From NCBI RefSeq assembly GCF_012489685.1, contig NC_080041.1, forward strand, positions 22,879,802 to 22,943,801: a DNA stretch of 64,000 bases, in the 5' to 3' direction. The position numbers and the translations under genes were made by a program. Source of the DNA: Lotus japonicus (Eukaryota; Streptophyta; Magnoliopsida; Fabales; Fabaceae). The notes beneath the pieces were generated by a model that saw only the letters and a list, made by a program, of their open reading frames with translations, was not told the origin of the DNA and searched no databases. Below, piece by piece: positions 11,321 to 23,699 of this stretch (position 1 is the stretch's first letter; each line of letters begins with the position of its first letter).

Positions 11321-14300
11321 TCACACACACCCCCCCCCCTTTGCCAATTCATCTGCTTGGTCATTTGCCTCTCTAAATACATGTGCCACTTTCACACAAT
11401 TCACTTGCTCCATCAAAATATCAATCATATTAAGATCATTCAATAACTTCCAAGGCCTATGCGAACCATTGATCACCCACCCCACAGCCAAAGTCGAATC
11501 ACTCTCAATCATAATATTTCTCACTCCAAACTCCTTACAAAATTTCAGTGCCCAGAGTATGGCCTTACTCTCCGCTTCATAAGCATAAAGCTCACCCAGA
11601 CTAAGAGAAAAATAACCCTTCACCATACCTGCACTATCACGTAGAATACCACCCGCTCCTGCTACTCCTGGGGCTCCTCTTGCAGCACCATCCACATTAA
11701 ACTTTAGCAAGCCCATCTCTGGACAATTCCATTGCACTTTCCTTGATATCTTTACTGGCATTGTCCATCGAACATTCTAAAAACTCTGCTGAAAATCATG
11801 CAAAGAATAATCACAATCAATATTAGCCGCTTGAATCCACCAATAAATTCTGGTAATATGAAGATCCCATGCCATCTCCAATGAGACCTCCTCAGCCCTG
11901 AAAATAGCACCATTCCTAGCAAGCCACACCGTCCATCCCACCGCATAGGGTATCACCTCCCATAATTCCTTTGCTGTTCCAACGCATAAGGCATTCCATT
12001 GCTGCAGCATTTCTTTTACAGAACCTGGCACACACCAAGAGATGCTCTCCCTCCTCATGATACGATTCCGAATTCCTGAAACAAAAACACAGGTTAAAAG
12101 AAGATGTTGGACCGTCTCGCGTTCAAGGCCACACAACACACACACGCCCTCCCCTTCCACATCTGCACCGCGCCTCCTGAGACATTCCATGACAACTATT
12201 TTTCCTTCTGCCGCTTGCCACATAAATTGTAAGACCTTTGGTGGCACAAACCCTTGCACCCGACGCGGAAAGACCCAAGGTGGTTCCTCGTACATCTAAA
12301 GCTCCAAAGCCTTGCAATAAGCTTTCACCGAGAACCTTCCATTCACGTCCCCTACCCATAGTAGTACATCATCTTTCCCGCTTGGCACTACACCATTTAT
12401 GCACTCCATAAATTGAGACCAGACCTCCATCTCCCAACCAAATAAATTACGCCGACAAGGAATATCCCACTGCCACCTCGACCCAGAAAAAATACCCGCA
12501 CTCACTACCCTCATATCTGGTTCACTTGCTAGGCTAAAAAACCTTGGAAATAATATGTTTAAAGAGCTGGTAGAGGCCCATGGATCTGTCCAAAAGCCAA
12601 TTCTTTCTCCCTTCCCCACTACACACAAGCATTGATCACGAAACAAGCTGCCCCCTGGTCCCATATCCATCAAAACTTGGAGTATATCAAATAAATACCG
12701 TGATGGGCTATGTATTTGGGTCACCACATTATGCAGTAACAAATTTGTGTGAGTAATGGAGTATTTCTCACACAAAACCTGTCTCCACAGCGTATATCTT
12801 TCAACACCAAACCTCCAAGGCCATTTGAGTAACATGCTTTTATTTTTTACCCCCAAAAACCCTACACCTAATCCTCCAACTTCTTTGCCTTACACACCTC
12901 TTCCCAAGCAACCCATGCAATCCTCCTTCCCCCCCCCCTGGCCTACCCCACAAAAACCCCCTCATCAATTTTTCAATCGAAGATATTACCCCCACAGGAG
13001 CCTTATACAGCGCCATTTGATACATGGGTATGGCACTCGCCACCGCCTTCAACACCACAACTCTTCCCGCCAATGATAACGAACCAGACCCCCAGCTAGA
13101 TAACGCTACCCTCACCCTTTCCACCACAGGTTTCCAAAACCGTATGAGCCGCAGATTTCCTGCAAGTGCTGAACCCAAATATGGTAGCGGCAATGACCCC
13201 GTAGACACTCCCAACCCCTCCGCTAATCTTCTGACCTGCTCATTATCCACATTGCACCCCACCAACACAGACTTTGCATAATTAACTCTCAACCCCGATC
13301 CCCATAAGAATCCTAGAAGCACATCAAACATCTCTTCCATTTGCTCCTCATCTGCTTCACTGAAAACCAAAGTGTCATCTGCGAACTGTAAGTGATTTAA
13401 ACACAGCCCCTGACTCACTCTAAAACCGCAAGCATTATCTCTATTTGCGAGGCTATTCCACAGAATAGACAGACCTTGCACACACAAGTTAAACAACATT
13501 GGAGATAGGGGTCCCCTTGCCTCAAACCCTTCTCTATTGCAAAAAAAAACTGTCGGGGATCCATTGACAAGGACCGCCAAGGTTGCTGTAGATACACAAT
13601 TAAAAATCCAACCCCTCCATCTCTCCCCAAACCCCATATCCTCCATCATATGCATCAAGAACTCCCACTCCACATTGTCATAAGCCTTTGCAAAATCCAG
13701 CTTCAAAAGAAAGCCACCCCGCCCTCCCCTCGTCATTGAATCCACTATTTCATTAGCAATAAAAATGCAATCAGCAATTTGCCTTCCCTTAGTGAAAGAG
13801 AATTGATTCTGAGATAACAGAGTTGGCATGACTCTTTGTAATCTTGCTGCCAAGACCTTTGCAATCAATTTATAAATACTACCAATCAGGTTGATAGGCC
13901 TATAATCAGCTACCTCGACAGGAATATCCTTTTTTGGAATCAAGGAAATAAACCCCGCATTCAACCCCTTCACCAGTTTCCCATGCGCATGGAACTCCTG
14001 AAACATTTTCATTATATCACTGCGAATCATGAACCAGAATTCCCGGAAGAAGGTGAAATTGAAACCATCAGGACCCGGAGCTTTGTTGCCATCACAAGCT
14101 AATACAGCCTCCCATATTTCTTCATAGGAAAAATGAGCCTGTAACAATTCACAATCTGTCGCAGACAACTTCCTCATCTCCTCCCCTTCAAACCTGATTC
14201 TTCCCCTTGGTCGTGATTTGAAGAAAGCTTGGAAGTGGTTAAAAATTTCTTCTTTGATACGCCTAGGCTCCTCACATAAGGCTCCATTCATTTGCAAACT

Positions 14301-15443
14301 CTCCATAGTTTTGCGGCAAGATCTAATTTTTGAGGACCTATGAAAAAACTTTGTATTGCGGTCCCCTAGCTTAATCCATTTTAATCGAGACTTTTGCAGC
14401 CACATGCTCTCCTCCTTTCTATATTCCCGTCATAGCTCATGCAAGGTTGACATCCGCTCACGCCTCAGAATGTCTGACACACCCTCCCTCTCCATTCTCA
14501 CCATAAGATCATGAACCTTCCGCTCCAAACTAGTAATTTTAGAAGACCCCCACGCCCATCTCGCCTTACTCCACTCCCTTATTTTCCCCCTCAAGCCTCG
14601 CAACTTACTTAACAACACATACCCTGACCATCCTACTACTACATTCGAGTCCCACCATTGCACCACCATCTCCTTGAACCCCTCCTCCAAAAGCCAGTAA
14701 TTAAAGAAAGTGAATGGCTTTGGTCCAAAATCCTTAGTCCCCTAGTTTAACACAACAGCACGATGATCCGACAACCCCCAATCCTGAGCTATCTGTACAA
14801 CCCCATCAAAGCCCAACAGGGCCTCCTCATTAATTAGCCACCGATCCAAACGACTCCACAACCCTTCATTCCTAGTGCTTCCCCAAGTATGATCTCCGTT
14901 TAGCATAGGCAAATCGATCAAATACTGGTTGGAGACAAACTCTTTGAAAGAAGGATCACCTAACGTATCACCACCAGCTCCCTGCTTCTCCCCATCATTG
15001 AGAATAGCATTAAAATCACCACCAAACACCACCCTCCCTACTCTTCCCTCCAGCGCCAATCCTAATTCTTCAAACATGTGTCCCCGCTCCCTAGAGTCAT
15101 GAGGACCATAGACATTACACACCACACAAACCCCCTCTGTATTTATCAAGCTCAAAACTACCAGGAAAAAGCCATCCCCACGCACCACCTGATCACAACG
15201 AAACTTATCTTTTCTCCACAAAGTTAATAATCCACCAGCTGCATGCACTGCTAGAATACTGCATGCCTCCAACTGTTTTTCCCGTATCCATCCACCCAAC
15301 AGCTCTTCACGACCCTCATTCAGTTTTGTTTCTTGTAACAATATGACTTCAGGTTTCAGCTTGTCCAACTCCAATCTAATAGCCTTCCTCTTCTCAGCTC
15401 TTCCTAACCCCCTCACATTCCAAGACACCCACACCCCTGCCAT
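11321..15443 (-). pseudogene. LINE ORF2: endonuclease, reverse transcriptase, zinc finger, RNase H (broken)
   Basis: Starts MAGVWVSWNVRGLGR at 15443, two bases after the ORF1 stop. Endonuclease motifs are LLQETKL, VFGGDFNAIL and GLSDHRAV. Reverse transcriptase motifs are APGPDGFNFTFF, LDFAKAYDNVEW and the catalytic FADDTLVF. A zf-RVT segment has CVLCGLERETVQHLLLTC. RNase H shows FNVDGAARGAPG, IESDSTLAVG and REANDQADELAKGG. In-frame stops lie at 14742-14744, 14430-14432, 12296-12298 and 11777-11779. There is a frameshift in a C run near 12930-12940. Two single-base indels at 13541-13549 (A9) and 13508-13511 (G4) shift the reading around the GLRQGDP motif and back. Strongest similarity is to plant L1 elements. 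Confidence 0.92.
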
Positions 15444-15445
15444 TT

Positions 15446-17752
15446 TTAGTTGTGGAGTCCCAAACGAATTTGTTGCACCAGGCCCTGTATTGCTTCCTCT
15501 TCTTCACACTCAAAAACCAAACCCGCTGCCTGACTACGGATTAATGCCCTTCTTGCCCGAGTTATCATACCATCTTCCCCATGTGGATTTGCATGCACCA
15601 ATGTCCTTCTTTGTATATTCTCTGCCTGCAGGTTTTTTAATTCCTGTGTGACTAAATTTTTCTTTGGCCTCCCTCTCTGTCTTTTCGGTGACTCCCCCGC
15701 ACCTATTTTTGAAACCTTTCGTGGTCTTCCTCTGGGACGTGTCACCTTAATTTCGTCCTCCAAATCAGCAAAAATCACCTTATAATCCTCTGGGGAAACC
15801 TCACATTCCTCCTCCAAATTAAAACTATCCTTCAAATTCGCATCCCCCGTACTTTCGCAGGCCACTTCCGCAATAACCTTAACAGAATCTTCCACAGTTA
15901 TGGTGTTTGAGGGGCCCCACATTAATGTTGATTGCTGTGCATTTTTTTGAAAATCACCGCCAGCCTTGCTCACCCATAATATATTTATTTCCTTACACAT
16001 ATTTGATGCCATGATCTGAGCATTAACAAATTTTGACCAGCCCATTAATTGCTCAAATAGCTGATCATAACTCTCTGCACACCATCTTTTCCAAATCATT
16101 GGAAAATTCTCTCCAATACTACACCCAGCATTTTCTATCACCTCCTTGAAATCCACCTCCTTAAAAGTAGCAACCGTTTTTATCTCATTCCATGTATATC
16201 CATCATCCAATAAATCACGTGCTTGACATATCAAATTTGAATCCACACGTTTGACCTTTTTTTCTGCACAACGTCTCCAAACCCACCCTGAACTTTCTCC
16301 AGTATTCCTAACGGCCTGATGTCGAAACTGTTGCAAACGCAACGGCTCTATCTGGTTCGATTGGGTCTGACCACGAATCCAGATGTTCGCCCGGTTGCAT
16401 CCCGCCAAGCTCCACTGAACCGGCGACCCTGGCCAGGTGTGTCCAACATTCTCCGGTGATTGATTTTCCGTTTCTGATGTGTGCCACTGTGTACTCTTCT
16501 GCTCCATCTCACCTCCCATATCCTCATCAAACATCTCCAAGTCCTCCTGATCATCTAAATGGCCAGACTCCTCACTATCATTTCCAGAATCATTTGACGG
16601 AGATTTGTACTCTTTCACCGGTGTAGCATGCATTATTGAGACACATCCGTAATCAATATTGAGATCTTCTTTCTCCACCAGTATTCTTCTTTGTTCACCA
16701 TCAATATCAACAAGAAGAACACTTGGGTGCCACAAGGGATGAGTTGTTTACACAAGTATTTTGGCCACATCCACTCGCTCCTTTGTCAGCGTAGACTCAT
16801 GGACACAAACAAAACGTCCTAGTCGATTCCCAACTGCTGTGAAGAATTCCATTCCCCACGCTCCAAGTGGCACCTGCCACAATGCCAACCACATTATCTG
16901 TGATACCCCGATGGTATCCATCGAGCAGCACCGGATATCGCTCAATCTGTGTTCCAAAAACTCTCTGCACTCCTTCATCATGCTCTCCCTCTCGTGGTTA
17001 TTCTCAAATTCCAGGACTACCTCCTTAGCCCCCAATGGTATCAATCTAAAATTATACAATCCGATAGAACTATAGTACGCTTGAAGCTCCACCACATTAT
17101 AACACTCCTCCGCTATCGCCATCGCACATCTACCCACCCAATCTTTGCCTGTCGGTTTTGTTGTATGTTGTAGCACCAGGTCCTCAGTCGTCTGGACTTC
17201 AGTAACACCATTACCCGAGCTATCTTTGTGATCCTTCGCCTTCTTTGGTCGCCACACCTTTCCTTTTACTGCATGTTTGTTACCAGGTTTCGCACTCCCC
17301 CCCTTCCGAGTAGGCCGCGACAACCACGCCTTGCATACATGCAAATAGCTTCCTTGAAAACGCACCCCATTAAACTTTCGAATTGCTTGCCATACTTCGA
17401 AGATCGATGAGAAATGTACAAACCCAAATTTAAACCGTGTATCTCCATGCCTTCTGATTCAAATGTCCACTCCTACTACAGACCCTGCAGCCGCAAAAGC
17501 ATATCGAAGCTGATCAGCAGTCACCCTCTGGCCAATACCATCAACAAACACTGTTTTTGACTGGCCATGCTCTCTCCCTTTAATCGGTTCCCGCTGGGTA
17601 ACACGTTGTTGTCGTTGCCATCTCGTCGAGAATTTGGTGTTCCCATTCCCAGGCCATGTCCAGCGTCCTTCAAACCGGCTCCGTCGACGTTCCTCCTCTG
17701 TGCCCGATATTCTCACCGGAGTAGTTTTCCTGGAGCTTCTCTCTCTAAACAT
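15446..17752 (-). pseudogene. LINE ORF1: RNA-binding protein (broken)
   Basis: One frame from 17752 to 15446 with two internal stops at 17459-17461 (TGA) and 16748-16750 (TAA). The N-terminus is Arg/Ser-rich. An RNA-recognition motif has the RNP2-like TVFVDGIG and, after the first stop, RNP1-like KFGFVHFS. A basic region (KKAKDHKDSS) and a middle domain with WVGRCAMAIAEECYNVVELQ follow, resembling the segment found in plant LINE ORF1 proteins. The C-terminal part has AT-hook-like cores RPRGRPRK and RQRGRPKK near 15660-15740, which could add DNA binding. The family protein packages element RNA. Confidence 0.8.
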
Positions 17753-17792
17753 CTCTCTTCTCCCTATTCAGAAGAGAGAAAAATCTTTTTTT

Positions 17793-18214
17793 TAGTAATT
17801 ACTCAACATTTTTTAAAGCCATCAAAAAAATTAGTGATGAAGCCCATGCTCAGTTTTTTGCCGTCGCTAATGAAATAATACCGATGATTTTTCATGATTT
17901 AGTCGTCGATAATAAACATTTTTCTTATGCGGTTAATAGTCTCGCACAAACGACATAAATTAAAAAAAAAACTTAAATTTTAAGGGGATACAAATTGAAA
18001 AAAGAAATAGAATGACTAAATTCAAAAATAAATAAAGGGATAAATACTTGTTTAAGTTATATTATTAAACCATAAACCCTGGCATAAAAGGCCCCATTAG
18101 CTCTCCTACTTATAATGTTATCCATATGATTACAAACTTATTATAATTTAATTAAGTGATCAGATAAAGTCTGGTCAAATCGCCCACAGCGTGTGTTTTG
18201 GGGATGAGGGATGG
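17793..18214. other. Unassigned region between LINE and solo LTR
   Basis: No coding frame. 17800-17950 has alternating phrases (ATTAGTGATGAAG, CCGTCGCTAATG, ACCGATGATT) like CACTA subterminal DNA, but no terminus is visible. The rest is AT-rich. Before the LTR insertion it continued directly into 22262. Confidence 0.35.
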
Positions 18215-18929
18215 TGTAAGACCCAAATTTCAGACTTGGATTTAAATAATTATTTTTAATTATTTTTCCAACCTAAGAGTAGAACCGATTTAACCGCAAA
18301 AGGACCTTGTAAAGGATAATGTTGTTTTGGACGACTTGATGAAGAATAACGTTCAGGAAATTGCTTGAGGATAGTGCTCTGGTCAGTATACTAATTAGTA
18401 CGAGCCATTTCCACACTCGACTAAGGTCGAGAGTGTCCGAAAAAGGTTATTTCCGCTCTTAAAGGACTGTTTAATCAAAATTCAAAATCCTTGGAAAAAT
18501 AAGAAGTTCTCTTTATTTTTACCTCGACCAGCGTTTCATTTCAGAACTCTGGACTGTACGCACGATAGGTTTCGCTTCTCGGAAGTCCGACGACGCTAAA
18601 TTCTATTCTCTCAAGACTTTAAATTCCAACACTGAATGAAGACCTTTTCTATTCGGAGTTTCTAACAAAGTTTCCATCCGCGTTACCAGATTTCTTTCGA
18701 CATTTCCAACCTTTCTTCAGAAGGAAGTTTTGTCATCCGACTTTCACGGCAAAAAGTAGTTTTTCGGAGTATTTTAACTCACACCGCTTTTGGATCGTTT
18801 TCTTCAAATTCAAGAGACTTGTCTTGAGTTCTAGAATTCTGTCGCAAGATTCTCGCTTATAATTCACAGCTGAACGTACTGCAAAAATCGGAATCGCGAA
18901 ATATTCATTTTCCCGCAATTTCTCTCTCC

Positions 18930-18937
18930 TATAAATA
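18930..18937 (+). promoter_or_regulatory. TATA box of the solo LTR
   Basis: TATAAATA in a CT-rich context about 715 bp from the LTR start, followed by an A run and ACACTCACC, a plausible transcription start. This would divide U3 from an unusually long R-U5 of roughly 3.3 kb. Confidence 0.55.
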
Positions 18938-20918
18938 GAAAAAAAAAATCAAAACACTCACCATTTGAAGCTTCAAGGCCGCGAGCTTGAGGAGGAGAGG
19001 GAGAGGAGAGATCTTCGTCGTTTCGTGACCGATCTTCGTGTTGTTCGTTGCTACTTCTCGACATCGAGGTACTCTTGCTTGTTCTTACCTCTGATCATCT
19101 TTTATATCGCGTTTCTTTATCTCTTTCTGAGCTCCTAGTTTCGAGCTTTTTCCAAAATTGTCCGATTTTCCCGATTTTTCTTTTGAACTACCTTCTACTA
19201 CTACCCAACAAGCTAAATCTCTCGCAGATGCGCGCCAATTTCGATCGAGTCACCGTAGATCTGAAAAACGGTATAAAAACTCATTTACTCACATATTGAA
19301 ACTTTTTGATTAAAAAGCCACAATCCGACTTTGCGCCCTTAGGATTAGTTGCTATAAATGTCGTTGTGAACGACCCCATCAATTTTGTTTTTCAAAGTTT
19401 CAACTTTGAGTTTTTGAGCTTTAATTTTGGACCAAAGTGCCCCTAACTAGTCGTATATCGACCCGCTCGTTCTAAAATTTTTCCGACAGTTTCCTTGCCC
19501 TAGTTTTACCCTAAAACTACCTAGGAATTAAATTAGATCGAAGAAAAAGCGCCGAAACGCTAAATTGGAGAGTGGCTGAGACCTATTTGTGTTAGGATAG
19601 TGAGGAAACTCAAATATGGGCAAGGTTTTCCTTATGCTTACTGTAGCCCTTTGAGTCGCCGAAATTTTGGCTTTGGTTTCGTGTCATTTCGAGTTCTGTA
19701 GCTCGAGTTATGCGCATTTTAGTGAGCAAAGGTAAATATTAGAATTTCTGTTTGGTTTCACGAGTCAAAACTCACCCATTCGGGGAAAATCTTCCATTCG
19801 CGTTAGAATGTTGTACACAGAAGCTTCTTGAGCTTTGTCGAACGTTAGTTTGTATTGTTTCGATGGTATCGACTTGTTTTGATTGGTTATTACTTGGTTT
19901 GTTCCAAGGTTTGGTTGTGGAAACTTTGGGTTTGACTGAGCAAGCTTGTGAGCGAGACCTGCACCGCGAGACTAGAACAACTCGAGGTTAGGGCAACTTA
20001 CTTACTAGCTATTGATTTATAGGCGTCGATAAATTCGACTTGAATATTGCTTGGATATTGTTTATCGCTTTGAAATGGGAAATGTTTTCTGGAGGCTTCG
20101 GCCGAGTGAACTTATATGAGACGTGTGTCTCCGTTTTCTGAGAGGCTTCGGCTGTTTACTGGTTTCTGTCTTATTATTTCCGCATAGAATTATTGTTGTA
20201 TTGCTTCTTATAGCCTGAGATATTGATATTGTTGTCGAATTGTGCGCCTTGACGCGATTGCGGAGTGTAGGACATTTGAATTGTTTTGTTTTGATTATTC
20301 GGGTTGAAAGAATAACCCTAGGCAGGTCCTGACCTGAGGTCTGAGATCTAGCCCTTTTTGAAATACTTAGACTTTTCCCGGGGATTATATCTGGGGGATT
20401 TGGGAAACTTTGAATAGTTAGAATTTGGAACTCGGGAACTTATGGAACTTGGATTTCGATAATAAACCTCATAACTTGATTAACTCATATTGAAATGCTT
20501 TGATTAATTAACGAGACCTTTAGGGAAACTTAAGAGTTGGAAATGATTGTGAAAAACGGGAAATAGTCGAAAAGCCTTGAACCTGAGATGATTTGATGGT
20601 CGCCACGGGGGTGAACCATAGTGACCAGGGAAATGTCACTGAGTGCTTTATGTACTCCGGTTTTTCACAGCCTAGTCGCAAGACGACTTTGACCTTCGGG
20701 TACTTTTGAATCGAAATTTGTAGTTAAACACGTACGTGCGAGGACGATTCGATGTTTAGCTAACCATATTGCATCATGCATACGTTCGGGGTTTGGGACG
20801 ATCGAAAGATCGGGCCTCGGTGAAGCTGGGACGGCTTCGGTCGGCTTCACGAAGGTTGGGACGGTCGAAGGACTGGGCCTTCACGAAGAACGCCAAGGGT
20901 GTATCTTCGGCATAGCGG

Positions 20919-21328
20919 GCGCGAATCCGTGTGTTCAACCCGGCGGGTTGGACCGATTCGGCAATAGTTGTTTGACACGCGCGAGTCCGTATATTCAATC
21001 TGATGGATTGGATTGATTCGGCGGTAGTCACTTAGGCACGCGTGAGTCCGTACATTCAATCGATGGATTGGATCGATTCAGCGATCGCCATTTAAAGTCG
21101 TGTGAATCCGTATGTTCAATCCGATGGATTGGATCGATTCAGCGATAACCTTTCGACACGCGCGGATCCGTATGTTTAATCGAATGGATTGGATCGATTC
21201 GGCGATAGTCATTGGACGCGCCCAACGTCCGTATGTTCGACTCTATTGAGTGAACCAACTTGGCGTTGTCATTTGTTGCGTGTGCGAGTCCGTATGTTCA
21301 ACCCAATGGGTTGGATCGACTTGACATG
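20919..21328 (+). repeat. 60-bp tandem repeat array inside the solo LTR
   Basis: Seven diverged units starting near 20919, 20979, 21040, 21100, 21160, 21218 and 21278. Each has GAGTCCGTATGTTCAA-like sequence, then GATGGATTGGATCGATTC and GGCGATAGTC. Spacing stays at 58-61 bp while the sequence drifts. Each unit carries an imperfect inverted core (TTCAAT...ATTGGAT). Confidence 0.9.
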
Positions 21329-22571
21329 CCTATTTATTGGGATCATCTTTTGAATTGATATTGCATGCATACATGCACCCTAACTTGAATTGTTGAGATA
21401 TTGCTTATTGAATTGTTGAGTCATTGTTTATTGAACTGTCGAGATAACATATATTGAATTGTTGATTAGAGCCTTGTTAACATGCTAAGTATATACCTTA
21501 GGATAGGCAACTGAGAACCTATATAAGTATATACCCCCTTTATCGCATGTTGGTTGTATATCTATTGTATTCTGTAAGTTGACCATAGCGCCTTGACTTT
21601 GTTTGTATGTCTGTGTTTGGGCGGTCGGCCTGCTGCCAGACGTTCGACAACTGGTTCGTGATGATTCGTCACTCGGGAAGGACCAAGAGCGTAATGACCA
21701 TTACTGAAGTTTCGACGAGGACCCGGACTGAATGCATGACCAGATGAGGGTCGAGGATGGAAGTATAGGGTATGGGTGTTTAGAGCCTACTAAGGTTGGG
21801 TGTTAGTGTCATAGCTCTGATTGTCATTTCTCTTTTTGGGGCAGGGTAGGTCCCCGACTATTAGCTTTTTGTGTGGTTCTCTTCCATGAGGATCACAGGG
21901 AGTTTGTCGGACGTAAGAGGTCTGTTGGAAGCCGTCCTGGGCTAACTTACTTTCTTGGAGGATTATATTTATAAAACTTATGACTCTGGCTATGGGTCGC
22001 ACTTGTTTGCCTGCGGGCACTACTTTCAGTTACTTGACGTTACTTTCCGTCACTTGAGGACACTCATGACGATGATTTTGGTTGCAGCGAGGGCTGTGCT
22101 TTTATTGTATATTAGTCGCTGTTAATCGCGAATGGGTTGAGTCTTTATTTTGACAAGTCTTTTTATTTAAAAAGAAAACGAAAAAAAAATACATGTTTTT
22201 CCGCTTTATTTGATTTTTGAGTTACTAAAGTGACACCTGAAAATCGGGGTGTTATAGATGGTAGAGTGTGGAGTTTGGAAGGAGGATGCTTGTGATTCCC
22301 CGTTGAGTGTGGTGGACACGGGACTTTCTTCGCCTTGAGATTAGTTAGGGAGAACCTACACGTTAGCACTCCAACGTTGAAGTTAGAACATGAGCAAAAC
22401 TGAGAGAGTGGCTGAGGTGAAGTTAGAAGTTACATTTGTTGTTTGACTTGTGTTGCTTTATATATGGGAAAGGTTTGTATCTTCTAAGGTAATGGGGTAC
22501 ACGGTTTTAAAGCACTGCTTTGACTGGGGGTCCACAGTTCCCTAGGCCCATGGTGACCATCAGATCGCTCT

Positions 22572-22752
22572 GAATAATTATATCTTCACACCTCATTTTT
22601 TAGGTGTGAAGAGGTAGAGGAAGAGAGAGATAAGTAGAAAGGAGAGAGAAAGTAAAGATGTGATATGTGATTTGATTGATAGAGAAAAGAGAAATAATAG
22701 AAAATGATCGAAGGTGGAAAAGAAGTGGAGATTTGTGTATATATCATAACTC
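22572..22752 (-). mobile_element. Hairpin MITE, copy B
   Basis: 181 bp, reverse orientation to copy A. The perfect 9-bp GATCGCTCT flanks it at 22563-22571 and 22753-22761. The ends, GAATAATTATATCTTCAC at left and the inverse of GAGTTATGATATATACAC at right, match at 13 of 18 positions, so they form terminal inverted repeats. The hairpin CTTCACACCT...AGGTGTGAAG lies just inside the left end. The interior is a purine-rich tract with no coding frame. Confidence 0.85.
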
Positions 22753-23699
22753 GATCGCTCTAACTTCTACCAATCGTGTGGTTCATGAGAAGTTGTTTGT
22801 TGGATAATCTTCCTCAAGTGCAATGTATGCGACTGAAGTAAGGTGTCGTTGACCCTGATGGGGCGCATGGGTGGGACATGTTGGAGCGTCGTTCGTTTGA
22901 TCTTAAGAGGGCATACTGGTTCTGAAGTGGTGCACCGTAGGTTAAGATGCGTGATTTGGGCAATTGTTTACTACTTCTGAGTGACTTCCTATCTCAAGAG
23001 TTAATGGGGATGGTTGTTTCTCAGGTTTGCCGATCACTGACGCATTTTTGCCTGGAGTTGGATGTGACTATAATCCCAGCTCTCAATTGGTAATCAGAAT
23101 CCCCTCACCTTGAAATATTAAGGGCTCGTTTTGTATTATAGAAAACTAGGAAAAAAGAAAAGCAATATGGAGAAAACACAAAAATCAAATAGTTGAGTAC
23201 AAAACTAATGAGGGAGAATAAGAATTTGGTGGGACCCCATAAAAATTTCTATGCTAATATTAATATGGATAGGAAACGGCAAGGGTAGTATTTTAGGTGA
23301 TTTGCCTAAAATACCCCTCATCCTTTATTGTATAATAATAGTTATAATAAAGCAGTAAACAATATTAACATATTATTGTTAATAGTACTAAATAATTTAT
23401 AATTATAATTTAACTTTAATTTTTGTTAATAACGTTTAAAATGTATATTAGTTTTTAATTAAAGATATTTATGTCATTTCATAGATATATCTTTTTTCTT
23501 TTCTCTCACTTAAATTCTTTCCCTTTCTCTATGAAATTGGACTGTATTAAAGCGGGTCAAACAACTTAGAAATTGTCTCTTTTAGCTAATGAACGCTCTA
23601 ATCATATGGATCTGTTAATTAATGAAGGAATTGGAGTATTGGACTGTATTGAAGTTAGACATATTTATAAGCAGAGAAACACGAAACTGTAGCTAATTA
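22753..23699. other. Unassigned region
   Basis: No intact frame. 22780-23100 is more GC-balanced than its surroundings and could be an old retroelement fragment, but no domain is readable. 23130-23480 is AT-rich. Confidence 0.3.

Larger units (their letters stand above)
10725..17790 (-). mobile_element. L1-type LINE retrotransposon with RNase H, nearly full length, inactivated
   Basis: About 7 kb, minus strand. In order: ORF1 (RNA-recognition-type), ORF2 with apurinic endonuclease, reverse transcriptase, a zinc-finger segment and RNase H, then a 3' untranslated region of about 600 bp. The latter includes the plant-LINE phrase near 10880-10935 (minus strand TGGGTTTTTCTCAGTAAGG). A short A run, seen as T on the plus strand at 10725-10731, marks the probable 3' end. 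The 5' end near 17790 is a guess, and no target duplication was matched. Stops and homopolymer indels in both ORFs show it is dead. Confidence 0.88.
18215..22256 (+). mobile_element. Solo LTR of a large LTR retrotransposon, 4042 bp
   Basis: Starts TGTAAGACCC and ends GGGTGTTATA, short inverted ends typical of plant gypsy LTRs (the usual last bases are ACA). The 5-bp sequence GATGG flanks it perfectly at 18210-18214 and 22257-22261. No gag, pol or second LTR is present, so it is best explained by LTR-LTR recombination. A TATA box sits at 18930-18937, and a 60-bp tandem array occupies 20919-21328. LTRs of 4 kb are known from Ogre-like Tat elements and some chromoviruses. The lineage cannot be settled without internal sequence. 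Confidence 0.85.

Noticed and set aside
10690..17805. GAGTAATT on both sides of the LINE as target duplication
   Set aside because: The left copy does not adjoin the A tail and the match is only about 8 bp in AT-rich DNA.
20919..21328. CRISPR-like array
   Set aside because: Units are contiguous diverged repeats without distinct spacers, in plant DNA inside an LTR. Tandem repeat.
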